The notes under the pieces are model-generated. The model made no database searches, was not told the origin of the DNA, and worked only from the letters and a program-made list of their open reading frames with translations. 64,000 nt of DNA from a bacterium (GTDB lineage: Bacteria > UBP14 > UBA6098 > 4484-93): positions 1-64,000 of the forward strand of contig JAGGUN010000005.1 in assembly GCA_021158465.1 (NCBI GenBank), read 5' to 3'. The translations under genes were made by a program, and so were the position numbers. This document shows positions 25,101-32,984 of this stretch, piece by piece. Numbering within the stretch: position 1 is the first letter of the stretch; the number at the start of each line of letters is the position of its first letter.

Positions 25101-26309
25101 GAGAGAGAATACTTCTACTATGTCACGGCAGTTTATGTCACAGGAGAAAGCCCTCCATCCGAAATCGTGTCAGCAAGCTCATACTGGGTGGTTATGGAGG
25201 CGACGACCGATTCTGTTGCCGTGAGGCTACCAGTTCGTGGGACGGCAGAGGAAACATTCGACATAGTGAATTCTGGCACAGGACCGCTTCGCTACAGTAT
25301 AGCAGTTGCTCCATACAGTTCGAAATCGATACCTATAGAACCACCAGGTGAATGGGTACTCCTTGCCGAGGACCCTGTCGACACTGACCTCGACCTCGAT
25401 CTTGCGGCGATCTTTGCACAGCACACAGAGGCGATGCTCTACCTTATGATAACCGCTCACCGACCTATGGGTGACTATACATCCGATTACATCGTAGGAT
25501 ATGGGCTTGACACCGACTGCGACTCCACAACAGGATTTCCAATGGGTTCTGTGGGAGCAGATTACATCATCGGGCAGGGAGCTCTCGGATACGGGACATC
25601 GATAATACTCCGCTATAACCCCGATTCTCCCTACGGATTCGATATGGTAGGTCCTGCTGGGTGGGAGCATTACAGCGATCCAGGCGACACGGTGGCTGTC
25701 GGGGTAGCTATGACAGACATCGGCATGCCAACGGAGGTGAACCTCGTAGTCGTGACTATGCCAGAGATAGAATTTCCCCCTCCCATCGAGGACTTCATAC
25801 CTGATGAGGGATACCTCCACTATTCCGTCTTTTCCGTCAACTGGCTGTCATTCGAGCCGGTATTCGGCGAGATACCAACAGGCGGCAGGAGCACGATAAA
25901 CCTGTTGTTCAACGCCGGAAGTCATCCACCCGGAGATTACCTTGCCAACCTTGTTATCCGTTCAAACGACAGGGTCAACCCTGATATTACGATCCCTGTT
26001 TATATGGAGATTGTGGTCGGAATAGACAAGGAAGAAGCCCTTCCTACAGGGTTTGCCATCTCTCAGCCTTATCCAAACCCGTTCAACACCAAGACGGATA
26101 TCAGGGTCGATGTTCCACAGGGAACAACCGTAGATATCTGCCTGTTCAACATCAAAGGAGAGGTGGTGAAAACAGTCCTCTCTGACAAGCTCGCCCCAGG
26201 GAGATACAGAATAGGGATCGATATGAAGGAGCTCCCGAGCGGTCTCTACTTTATTAGAATGAAAGCAGGGAAATTCTGTGAGACGAAAAAACTGATGCTC
26301 CTGAAGTGA
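22125..26309 (+). CDS. Large secreted gluzincin metalloprotease (M4/M36-like) with T9SS-type C-terminal domain
   Basis: A 1394-residue secreted protease. Order: signal peptide; FTP propeptide-like region (about 60-230); catalytic domain with HEYTH (391-395) and a third ligand in GAIDEALSDYF, the M4-type GAxNEAxSD with Asp for Asn; beta-sandwich domains; an immune-inhibitor-A/MAM-like jelly roll with WEWGEPHGAGPEEAHSG (about 755-920); a fibronectin type III domain (PVNLSAESGWDGEIPLHWSPP region, about 925-1010); another beta region; and a T9SS type A-like C-terminal domain (SQPYPNPFNTKT to ETKKLMLLK). It probably degrades extracellular protein for nutrition. It has its own promoter and stands as a single gene, converging on ftsX. 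Substrate specificity cannot be read. Confidence 0.92.
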   Translation: MRIASLLAMLFALPSFLFGFLPTEEDFIGGKAPVERLTTVAPDNLAWSDFISKYPSWLGFWDRETQHLRRAYGRGIRLVDVSTDEQLDQAIRRFVQNNSHALGIASESFELLSVNRILGKVFAIYREVYHGIPVWLGRLDFSLTSEGKLLLISLQTHPNLSVDINPRIPEDELADYLPKREGILSAELIIFPEGKGHLAWWIRTESKRSYILDAHTGEILLTYRETPTCYGEVTGNIHPEYMTDTPMVLPLPFVYINLDLELDTADVNGRYSNELSPGWVWVQAKGLFCDVQPFEAEPLAVIEEVTGDEVNLFWEDVSDESGAYFHINLMHNYYKMLDAGFCALDYEVPVVIRDEEPPCPDNSFWDGYGVHLGAGGDIFNNFAFFSDVIYHEYTHGVTHNIYPSSELPYTGQPGAIDEALSDYFACTVTDDPLIGEGGLYRIGDPEMYMRSLENDLTFPDDWEGEVHADSRIISGAFWEIREALGAGYTDTLVHFARYGYPNRFDDYAYTILVLDDNDADLSNGSPHFSQIYSAFQRHGIGHFDIVIVHTGYHDTEDESNPYPITAEITSTFPLDMDTTGIYFSTGEEYSFIPITEVEPHIYRGYIPPQPYGTIVSYYIFAMDTMNVEARLPEGAPGELFSFRVGEDTIPPTIRHTQLDGETPETFPVEIRATIKDNLGLERVTVEYHKNHEANRTVPMTEEGIDTYSVPIDFDDIVVGDTVYYRITATDASSRHNEASFPEEGYANFPVVRGIFLDFEETDGMFVSSDGWEWGEPHGAGPEEAHSGRNLWGTVIDGYYSNDADYSLTTPDFDISDFSVATVEMYQWFSTEGRFDGGNIKISTDGGETWSILTPVGGYNTHEVSALSEPGFSGNAPEWKKVKYNLSSYLGGNVRFRFDFRSDHGITDAGWYFDDLVIMEKQLLLPPVNLSAESGWDGEIPLHWSPPEAGMRPGGSLIGYNVYRSEEPDAFPPDPINSVPTTDSFYTDYSVIPEREYFYYVTAVYVTGESPPSEIVSASSYWVVMEATTDSVAVRLPVRGTAEETFDIVNSGTGPLRYSIAVAPYSSKSIPIEPPGEWVLLAEDPVDTDLDLDLAAIFAQHTEAMLYLMITAHRPMGDYTSDYIVGYGLDTDCDSTTGFPMGSVGADYIIGQGALGYGTSIILRYNPDSPYGFDMVGPAGWEHYSDPGDTVAVGVAMTDIGMPTEVNLVVVTMPEIEFPPPIEDFIPDEGYLHYSVFSVNWLSFEPVFGEIPTGGRSTINLLFNAGSHPPGDYLANLVIRSNDRVNPDITIPVYMEIVVGIDKEEALPTGFAISQPYPNPFNTKTDIRVDVPQGTTVDICLFNIKGEVVKTVLSDKLAPGRYRIGIDMKELPSGLYFIRMKAGKFCETKKLMLLK

Positions 26310-26326
26310 GGCTTACTTCTTCAGGA
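26299..26326. terminator. Possible bidirectional hairpin between convergent genes
   Basis: TCCTGAAG (26299-26306) pairs with CTTCAGGA (26319-26326) around a 12-base loop, spanning the two stop codons of the protease and ftsX. T-runs are weak on the plus side and 8 bases away on the minus side. Confidence 0.4.
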
Positions 26327-27164
26327 ATTTCCTGACAGCGAACCCGCTTGCGACAGCGCCGGTTATTCCCCCAAGAACGACAAGGAAGATGACCACATAC
26401 CCTATCGGATAGAGCTTCGGGAAGAAACGCACAAGAGCAAGTTCGGCAAGACAGAGCAACCCCGAGGAGAAAAGTCCAGCAAATATCCCCTCAAATATCC
26501 CCTCGACTACAAACGGTAGCCTTATAAACGACGCCGTCGCACCAACGAAACGCATAATATATATGGACTCTGCCCGCTCAACGATATTGAGCTTTATCGT
26601 GTTTACGATAATAACAAGCATCCCGAGGAGTATAATAACTCCGGTTACAATATCGATGAGAGTAAATGTCTTTATCGCCTTATCAACCCTCTTGGCAACC
26701 GCCTGCTTGAACACGACCTCATCAACAATAGGAAGCTTACCTATCCTCTCAATCAGAGCATCAAGCTTTTTCCCACTCCGATACCCAGCAGAAAGCCTCA
26801 CGCGGAACGATGCAGGTAGTGGGTTGCCAGTGATGTCACCAGCTATATCCTCACCAAACTCCTGACAGAATATCCGATAAGCCTCCTCCTTAGAGATATA
26901 AACTACCGTATCTATCCCATCCATCCCCAGAAGGAGTGAGGAGGTTTTTTCCCTTTCATCCTTCGAGAGTTCTCTGGTAAGAAATATCTCCATCTGGAGC
27001 CTCTTTTCAGCATAGTCCGCGTAGCTTTTCAGGTTAAAGGTTATATGCAGAAAAAGCCCGAACAGGAAGAGAGCAATGGTCATAGTGATAACAGACAAAG
27101 CGGTGACAAATCTTCTTCTCCACATTGTGGAGAGAGCCTCACCGACTGCCCAGAAGAGCTTCAT
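26313..27164 (-). CDS. ftsX: Cell division ABC transporter permease FtsX
   Basis: A 283-residue membrane protein with the FtsX plan: cytoplasmic N-terminus (EALSTMWRRRFVT), helix 1 (about 22-45), a large extracytoplasmic domain (about 46-165) with KEEAYRIFCQEFGED, then three helices, of which the FtsX core holds IKLNIVERAESIYIMRFVGAT. With FtsE it controls peptidoglycan hydrolases at the septum. The ATG overlaps the ftsE stop (ATGA). It is the end of the minus-strand unit that starts with the VWA gene and converges with the protease gene 3 bases away. Confidence 0.95.
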   Translation of the reverse strand: MKLFWAVGEALSTMWRRRFVTALSVITMTIALFLFGLFLHITFNLKSYADYAEKRLQMEIFLTRELSKDEREKTSSLLLGMDGIDTVVYISKEEAYRIFCQEFGEDIAGDITGNPLPASFRVRLSAGYRSGKKLDALIERIGKLPIVDEVVFKQAVAKRVDKAIKTFTLIDIVTGVIILLGMLVIIVNTIKLNIVERAESIYIMRFVGATASFIRLPFVVEGIFEGIFAGLFSSGLLCLAELALVRFFPKLYPIGYVVIFLVVLGGITGAVASGFAVRKFLKK

Positions 27165-27820
27165 ACGAGCTTCCCCTCACGAAGTTCAAGCACCCTAAAG
27201 TCAAAATCCCGAAGCATGTCCATATTGTGGGTTGCAAGTATAACCGCTGTTCCCTGCCGGTGGATATTCAGTATAAGCTCCATTATTCCGCCTGCTGTCT
27301 CAGGGTCGAGGTCACCTGTCGGCTCATCAGCGAGAATGAGCGGCGGAGAGAGGGCAATCGCCCTGGCAATCGATATCCGCTGTTTCTCACCACCCGACAG
27401 CTGAGGAGGATAGAAATCCTTCTTGTGTGAAAGCCCGACGGACTGAAGCAGCTCATTCGTCCGTCTCCTTATCTCCTTCCTCGACTTCCCAACAGCCCTC
27501 AAGGCAAAGGCTATGTTCTCGTAAGCTGTCTTCTCCTGTAGGAGTTTGAAATCCTGAAAAATGACTCCAACCTTCCTACGCAGGAGTGGAATCTCATCCA
27601 TCGTGATGGTTTTTGTGCTCCAACTAAGATACCTTATCTCACCGTACGTCGGGAATTCTCCGAGGTATATCAGCTTCAAGAGCGTCGACTTACCAGCACC
27701 AGAAGGACCAACAAGAAACACAAACTCACCTGCATCGAGTGAAAACGAGACCCTATCCAGTGCAAGCCAACGGTTGGAATACAGTTTTACTACATTATCG
27801 AATATCAGAAAGTCGCTCAT
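27161..27820 (-). CDS. ftsE: Cell division ATP-binding protein FtsE
   Basis: A 219-residue ABC ATPase. Walker A GPSGAGKST, Q-loop VGVIFQDFKLL, signature LSGGEKQR, Walker B LILADEPTGDLD, and the H-loop in VILATHNMD are intact, and FQDFKLL is typical of FtsE. ATP hydrolysis drives FtsX conformational signalling to cell wall hydrolases. The ATG at 27820 lies 1 base after the TAG of the upstream VWA gene, so it depends on that gene's transcript and perhaps on its translation. No separate promoter is visible. Confidence 0.96.
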   Translation of the reverse strand: MSDFLIFDNVVKLYSNRWLALDRVSFSLDAGEFVFLVGPSGAGKSTLLKLIYLGEFPTYGEIRYLSWSTKTITMDEIPLLRRKVGVIFQDFKLLQEKTAYENIAFALRAVGKSRKEIRRRTNELLQSVGLSHKKDFYPPQLSGGEKQRISIARAIALSPPLILADEPTGDLDPETAGGIMELILNIHRQGTAVILATHNMDMLRDFDFRVLELREGKLV

Positions 27821-27821
27821 A

Positions 27822-30041
27822 CTATCTGGGAATGGTTAGGCAGCCGTCTTCGTTGTACAGCGAATCGAGGGTAATGGTAACGCTGTCGGCATCGGTGTAA
27901 GGCATAGAAACCGTGACTGTATACGATGTTCCCCCACCGGAGAATGAGATATAGGGCGATGGAGGATGAAGCTGAAATGTCGAATCCGCACCGGTAAAGG
28001 GATTAGTTACCCGCACCGTGAAATACACCCGGCTTGTATCTATATTTACACCGGCTGTATCCCGTATGGAGAATATCATCTCCTGCTCCTCACAGGATGA
28101 GTATTCACCACAGGGGTAAGGACAAACGATTTCAGCAACTGCTGGAACGCAACCACCCTCGAAGTAGTATGTGCAGCAAAAAACCGTATCGTTAGGTCCA
28201 CAATAGTCGGAGCTTACAAGGTCCTGGAAATGGAAACAGATTTCAAGGGACGCCGGGTCACCCACAAGAGCGCGGATAGCGCCAGCTTCCTCGGCAAAGT
28301 TCAGATACCAGTCGTGCTCAGGGCAGCCAGGACACAAGCCCAGAAGGTCAAGAGCGTCGTTGCAAGCTGTCCTGATGATGTAAAAGTTCTCAAACGGGAC
28401 ACCCGGGGTAGGCGGCATTACGACAGGCGTGTCGATTACGCATTCTATCGGCCAGCTGATAGAGTTGTGCATAAAAACATATTCTGCACCGAGCCCAGGA
28501 ACGCCTCCACCTGGAATTACCCCACCATTTATCGTCATATACATCGATGTGAATATCGCCATCAGCTCCTCTATAGTCGCAAGTGTATCGAGATTATCGA
28601 AGATGGTCATACCGGCTATCTCATCGTGAGCATAAGCATGAAATCTTATGGAATCGGTATCCTCGATGGTCGAGCCGCAGGCAGGGGAAAATCCCCAGTC
28701 CTCAACGACAGGCGGCTCCTGGTCGGTATGGAAAGAGCAATGCTGGGAATACCTCAGATTGCAACCTGTTACATCCCACGCCTGACTGACATAGAACTGA
28801 ACCTCGAAATCGTTGGGCCAGGGGGTTGGTGGGTCGTATCGAAGAAGCCTCGTCGCAGGGTCATAAGACATCCCCTCATCAGAAAGCGAATAGTCTGTCC
28901 CGTTTATGTTCAGCCGAATGGATGCAGGGTCAACAGGCAACCAGCTCTCAATCTTCACAATGATATGCTGGTATTCACAGGCGGTCAGAACACCACAGAC
29001 AGGATGGATAACCGTTGCAACAGGACCAGGACAGCCGCAGTTCTCGACAAAAAGGCAGCCCACAACAGAATCCCGCTCCGTTGCTGTCCACATCCGAATG
29101 AAGAAACATTCACCATAACCGGAGCAATCCTCGACCTCATTTATCCACCAGCGGAAATGATGGGTTGCTCCAGCAGGTATCGTAGCAGTTTGAATAGTAT
29201 CCGACGAATCGGCTACCTCGATACACTCCTCGGGGTCGACCTCCACGGTTATATCGAGTGGCGCACCCGTCGTGTTCTCAATCCATATATCGATTGTAAC
29301 AAACTCTGCAATAGCATCGACTATAATATCGAGAACATCGCTTATATCTGTGCTGAACTCGAAACCCTGCCCACCTGTCGTATCGCAATAAATGTTGTAA
29401 TTGAGGCTATCGTAATTGGGCTCCATCGAGGAATACACACAATCGAAATATCCGAATATCATCACACTATCTGCCAGGGCAGCATCGATGAGGTCGGTAT
29501 TCAGAACACCTGTCCCAGGGTAAGCGTCATCACATTCATCTGTCATAAAAACAATTACACTCTGAGCACCAGGCCGCCAGTGCATATTTTCTATCGCGTG
29601 CAGCATAGACTCGCTTGTCTCTTCATACCCACCCTCTGCTCCGGAGAGCCCATCGACGATACCCTCGAAGGTGGATGCATCGACAAGGTCATATCCGTGA
29701 GGGTAGTTCTCCGACTCACAATATGTAACCACACCGAACATCGCATCATACCCAATTGATGCAATGTTAAAAGCGAATTCCCCTATGTTCATATATAGCT
29801 CATCGATACAGTCGCTCATACTGCCGGATGTGTCTATCACAAAGACCACATCGACCATACCGACATCGGTGGAGCAATTAACCGTGTATTCGCCGAAGGT
29901 ATCATCGGGTATAAATATTCTGGACGCTCCCCCTCGCTGGTCCGCCGACGCCCGGATGACACGGAAACTGTTGGCTCCATATACGAACGAGGTAAAAAAC
30001 AGAATTATCAGCATTGCAATAACTGATTTCTCTCTGCTCAC
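27822..30041 (-). CDS. Secreted von Willebrand factor A domain protein, apparently C-terminally shortened
   Basis: A 739-residue secreted protein. I choose the GTG at 30041 because GGGGGGAG precedes it and the promoter -10 box lies at 30075-30080, which puts the longer frame's start (30071) at about the transcription start. Signal peptide ends near FVYGAN. A VWA domain follows with an intact MIDAS motif DTSGS (70-74). Then come Cys-rich Ig-like modules: CEYQHIIVKIESWLPV to FHTDQEPPVVEDWG is one repeat, and CEEQEMIFSIRD starts another that stops after DSLYNEDGCL, before the expected D-x-x-PP strand. No C-terminal sorting domain is seen. The end is 1 base before ftsE. Role likely adhesion or surface binding. 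Confidence 0.87.
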   Translation of the reverse strand: MSREKSVIAMLIILFFTSFVYGANSFRVIRASADQRGGASRIFIPDDTFGEYTVNCSTDVGMVDVVFVIDTSGSMSDCIDELYMNIGEFAFNIASIGYDAMFGVVTYCESENYPHGYDLVDASTFEGIVDGLSGAEGGYEETSESMLHAIENMHWRPGAQSVIVFMTDECDDAYPGTGVLNTDLIDAALADSVMIFGYFDCVYSSMEPNYDSLNYNIYCDTTGGQGFEFSTDISDVLDIIVDAIAEFVTIDIWIENTTGAPLDITVEVDPEECIEVADSSDTIQTATIPAGATHHFRWWINEVEDCSGYGECFFIRMWTATERDSVVGCLFVENCGCPGPVATVIHPVCGVLTACEYQHIIVKIESWLPVDPASIRLNINGTDYSLSDEGMSYDPATRLLRYDPPTPWPNDFEVQFYVSQAWDVTGCNLRYSQHCSFHTDQEPPVVEDWGFSPACGSTIEDTDSIRFHAYAHDEIAGMTIFDNLDTLATIEELMAIFTSMYMTINGGVIPGGGVPGLGAEYVFMHNSISWPIECVIDTPVVMPPTPGVPFENFYIIRTACNDALDLLGLCPGCPEHDWYLNFAEEAGAIRALVGDPASLEICFHFQDLVSSDYCGPNDTVFCCTYYFEGGCVPAVAEIVCPYPCGEYSSCEEQEMIFSIRDTAGVNIDTSRVYFTVRVTNPFTGADSTFQLHPPSPYISFSGGGTSYTVTVSMPYTDADSVTITLDSLYNEDGCLTIPR

Positions 30042-30074
30042 ACCACTCCCCCCTGTTGCGGAGTTTGTCAATAA

Positions 30075-30103
30075 ATTATAACCAATTCAACAATCATTTG
30101 CAA
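30075..30103 (-). promoter_or_regulatory. Sigma70-like promoter for the VWA-ftsE-ftsX unit
   Basis: On the minus strand TTGCAA (30103-30098), exactly 17 bases, then a perfect TATAAT (30080-30075). The start point would fall near 30068, giving a leader of about 27 bases to the GTG at 30041. Confidence 0.75.
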
Positions 30104-30116
30104 GGGAAAATCTTAT

Positions 30117-30146
30117 TTGCAACTTCGCGGATTTGGGATATATTAT
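30117..30146 (+). promoter_or_regulatory. Sigma70-like promoter for the deoC-xerD run
   Basis: TTGCAA at 30117-30122 with TATATT at 30139-30144 (16-base spacer) or TATTAT at 30141-30146 (18-base spacer). It uses the same -35 hexamer as the divergent minus-strand promoter 14 bases away. Confidence 0.65.
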
Positions 30147-30176
30147 GTTTAGTAAGAACTCAGACAAGGAGCAACA

Positions 30177-30917
30177 ATGGATTCCAAAGAACTTATCAGT
30201 CGAGCCAAGGGGATAATCCATACCTTTACCAAGGAGACTTCTCTCTTTCCTAAGCCAAGACTTGAGAAGCTCAACAGTTTCTTTGACCACACACTTCTTT
30301 CCCCCTCAGCAGGAGCATCGGAGATAAAGCGGCTCTGCGAGGAGGCAAAAAGGTATGGATTCTACTCCGTATGCGTCAACCCTTACTGGGTGAGTGTTGC
30401 AAGGGGAGAACTTCAGAAGACGGATGTTAGGGTAACCACAGTCGTCGGCTTCCCACTCGGGGCAAACAGCCCGAAGACAAAGTGCGAGGAGGCAAAAGTA
30501 GCCATCTGGGAAGGTGCAGACGAGATAGATATGGTCCAGAATATTGGGCTCATCAAGTCCTTGGAATTCGAGGCGGTATCGGACGAGATAAGGCTTATCA
30601 AGGAAACAATTGGAAGCAATACACTCAAACTAATAATTGAAACAGCATATCTAACGGACATCGAGAAGGTTATCTCTTGCCTTCTGGCGAAGGAGGCTGG
30701 CGCGGATTTCGTTAAGACATCGACAGGGTTCGCGAAAACCGGTGCCACCGTATATGATGTTGCCCTTATGAGGCACGCAGTCGGAGAAAGAGTTGGTGTG
30801 AAAGCCGCAGGCGGAATAAGAACGCTTGCCGACGCTATCGCTATGATACAAGCCGGCGCAACACGGCTCGGAGCAAGCAGCTCCGTCAAGATCATCGAGG
30901 AGACAAAAACCCTTTAA
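30177..30917 (+). CDS. deoC: Deoxyribose-phosphate aldolase
   Basis: A 246-residue class I aldolase that splits 2-deoxyribose 5-phosphate into acetaldehyde and glyceraldehyde 3-phosphate. The Schiff-base lysine is in DFVKTSTGF, the second lysine in VGVKAAGGIRT, and the substrate region in VVGFPLGANSPKTK and DHTLLSP. An ~25-residue N-terminal extension precedes the barrel. The ATG follows AAGGAG by 5 bases. It has its own promoter and is followed 4 bases later by xerD. No other nucleoside catabolism gene is in the window. Confidence 0.96.
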   Translation: MDSKELISRAKGIIHTFTKETSLFPKPRLEKLNSFFDHTLLSPSAGASEIKRLCEEAKRYGFYSVCVNPYWVSVARGELQKTDVRVTTVVGFPLGANSPKTKCEEAKVAIWEGADEIDMVQNIGLIKSLEFEAVSDEIRLIKETIGSNTLKLIIETAYLTDIEKVISCLLAKEAGADFVKTSTGFAKTGATVYDVALMRHAVGERVGVKAAGGIRTLADAIAMIQAGATRLGASSSVKIIEETKTL

Positions 30918-30921
30918 AGAA

Positions 30922-31842
30922 ATGAAAAATACCACAAGTAAATTCACCTGCATTCGATGGTCCAATTTCTCAGCGTACCTAGACCATATCCTAATCACAA
31001 AGGGACTTTCCCCGAACTCGCTCTCAGCTTATCAGCACGACCTCGAAAGGTTCTTCAGCTTCTGCGATGAACACAAAAAACAGATCAGCAAGGTAGACCA
31101 GTTTTTCATATCAAGCTACCTGAGACATCTTCTGGACCTCGGACTGTCCCCGAGAAGCGTCAGCAGGAATCTGTCATCCATCAAATCGTTCTACCGGTTC
31201 CTTGTCAGTGATGGAGTACTAACAAGCGAGCCGAGCCAGTTCGTCGAGGCGCCCCGGGTAAGGCAAAATTTCCCCGATGCCCTGACATACGAGGAAACAG
31301 AAAACCTGCTCGCCGCTGTTCCACTGTCGACCCTGCCAGGAATTAGAGATAGGGCAATCCTTGAGTTCCTGTATTCCACCGGTTGCCGTGTATCAGAAGC
31401 CTGCAGACTGAGGATAGGAGATATATACTTCGACGAGGGGTTCGTGAGGCTCTTTGGAAAGGGAAACAAGGAGCGAGTCGTCCCGCTCGGGAGAGAAGCT
31501 TCCTACTATCTTTCCAGATACATCCGAGATGTCAGGGACAGGTTCGTTAAACCTCACTCCAAGGATTATGTCTTCCTGGCGGAGAGAAAGGGAACTCCTC
31601 TCTCCCGTGTTGCTGTCTGGATGATAATCAAGAAGTATGCCAAAAGAGCAGGGCTCAAAAAGAATGTTCACCCACATACTCTTAGACACACATGCGCAAC
31701 ACATCTACTGGAAGGTGGGGCAGACCTGAGGGCTGTCCAGGAAATACTCGGACATGAGGACATCTCCACAACGCAGATATACCTTAATATCCAGAAACAA
31801 TGGCTGAAAGAGGAATACAGAAAATACCATCCACGAGCATAG
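30922..31842 (+). CDS. xerD: Tyrosine recombinase XerD-like
   Basis: A 306-residue site-specific recombinase with an N-terminal SAM-like domain (SAYLDHILITKGLSPNSL) and a C-terminal catalytic domain. All active residues are visible: Arg in STGCRVSEACRL, Lys in GKGNKERVVPL, His-x-x-Arg in PHTLRHTCATHLLEGG, His in LGHEDIST, and the nucleophile Tyr in TTQIYLN. With XerC it resolves chromosome dimers at dif. A second, XerC-like gene lies at 43798-44706 beside hslV; the xerC-hslVU linkage there makes this one the XerD by elimination. Its 3' end overlaps the first GWxTD gene by 43 bases. Confidence 0.9.
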   Translation: MKNTTSKFTCIRWSNFSAYLDHILITKGLSPNSLSAYQHDLERFFSFCDEHKKQISKVDQFFISSYLRHLLDLGLSPRSVSRNLSSIKSFYRFLVSDGVLTSEPSQFVEAPRVRQNFPDALTYEETENLLAAVPLSTLPGIRDRAILEFLYSTGCRVSEACRLRIGDIYFDEGFVRLFGKGNKERVVPLGREASYYLSRYIRDVRDRFVKPHSKDYVFLAERKGTPLSRVAVWMIIKKYAKRAGLKKNVHPHTLRHTCATHLLEGGADLRAVQEILGHEDISTTQIYLNIQKQWLKEEYRKYHPRA

Positions 31843-32984
31843 TAGCTCTCCTTTTTCTTCTCTTATCGGCAGCTTACTCTGAGCCCGTTTTCGAGGTGAC
31901 CAGATTTGCCCAAGACAGCCTGGTCCGTGTCGAGATAAACTACTCGGTAAGATACAATGATCTACAGTTCGTTAGGGGCAACTCTGCTTACCTGTCAATA
32001 TTCCGAGTAGGCGCTTTGCTTGAAAAAAAAGAACAGATAGTGACATCTATATCTATATACGATACGCTCATTGTTGCAGATTATTCTATCACAAATTCCA
32101 CCAATCAACACTTCGGAAATATCGATCTACTTGCCCCTCCTGGAGACTATAGCATCGAGATCTTTTTGGAGGATAAATATGCAAAAAAGCGTTACAGCAA
32201 GAAGAAAAAAATTCGACTACCAGATTACAAAAAAGGTGAGTCACAGCTATCGGATATCCTGTTTTTCAAATCTGTTGCAGGCACACTCTATCCGCTCCTT
32301 ACTCCTGACATAGATCCAACCGATACAGGCAACTACATCTACTTCGAGTGTTATCCGAAAGAAAAAACAGATTCTATATTGCTGGATATCTGTATTTCTC
32401 ACCGCGGGACAGGTAAAGACTGCGAAAAAAAGAGCTTCCCAACCAGTGAAGTTATTCGGGTATATCATCCGCTCGCCTTTTCCACTTTTTCATCAGGGAA
32501 ATACTCCATCTCAGTCAGAAAGGGAGGAGAAGAAGCGAGTAGGGAACTCTACATTTATCTTGACCCGGAGAAGGAGCTTTTGTTTGACACGAAGGCAGCG
32601 GTTTCAAAACTCTCACTCATTGCCTCTTCGACGGAGCTTGACTCCATACGGAATGCCAAAACGGATGAGGAGAAACTTTCCATCTGGGAGAACTTCTGGA
32701 AGAGGCGGGACCCGTCTCCTGGGACAGCCGAGAACGAGGCGAAGGATGAGTATTACCGTCGCATCCGCTGGGCGAATGAGCATCTTTCTGGGCTTCTCCC
32801 TGGTTGGACATCCGACAGAGGACAGATATATATCCTCTATGGTGAGCCAGACGAGATAGAGGTGCATCCGTTTGAGCTTAATTCAAAGCCGTACGAGATT
32901 TGGTACTACTACCAGCTGGACAAGGAGTTTATATTTGTGGACAAAACTGGGTTTGGGGATTATATTTTATATTATGAAAAATAG
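31800..32984 (+). CDS. GWxTD-domain secreted protein, copy 1
   Basis: A 394-residue protein with a signal peptide (VALLFLLLSAAYSEP), a beta-rich N-terminal half, and a C-terminal GWxTD domain. The domain begins near SIWENFWKRRDPSPGTAENE, broken here as IWENFWKRRDP and GTAENE, and its core is LLPGWTSDRGQIYILYGEPDEIE followed by KPYEIWYYY. The eponymous motif reads GWTSD, a Ser for Thr variant. The family occurs in several diderm phyla (FCB group, Acidobacteriota); its function is not known. Protein is probably periplasmic. It overlaps xerD by 43 bases and the second GWxTD gene by 11 bases. Confidence 0.87.
   Translation: MAERGIQKIPSTSIVALLFLLLSAAYSEPVFEVTRFAQDSLVRVEINYSVRYNDLQFVRGNSAYLSIFRVGALLEKKEQIVTSISIYDTLIVADYSITNSTNQHFGNIDLLAPPGDYSIEIFLEDKYAKKRYSKKKKIRLPDYKKGESQLSDILFFKSVAGTLYPLLTPDIDPTDTGNYIYFECYPKEKTDSILLDICISHRGTGKDCEKKSFPTSEVIRVYHPLAFSTFSSGKYSISVRKGGEEASRELYIYLDPEKELLFDTKAAVSKLSLIASSTELDSIRNAKTDEEKLSIWENFWKRRDPSPGTAENEAKDEYYRRIRWANEHLSGLLPGWTSDRGQIYILYGEPDEIEVHPFELNSKPYEIWYYYQLDKEFIFVDKTGFGDYILYYEK

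Noticed and set aside
28230-29759. Long open frame (509 codons) on the plus strand
   Set aside because: It lies wholly antisense to the VWA protein gene, has no ribosome binding site, and its composition (many Arg, His, Cys, Ile) is not protein-like. The minus-strand gene has a signal peptide, MIDAS motif and promoter.
30042-30071. ATG start for the VWA protein at 30071
   Set aside because: It falls at about the predicted transcription start of the TATAAT promoter and lacks a ribosome binding site; GTG 30041 has GGGGGGAG and begins a good signal peptide.
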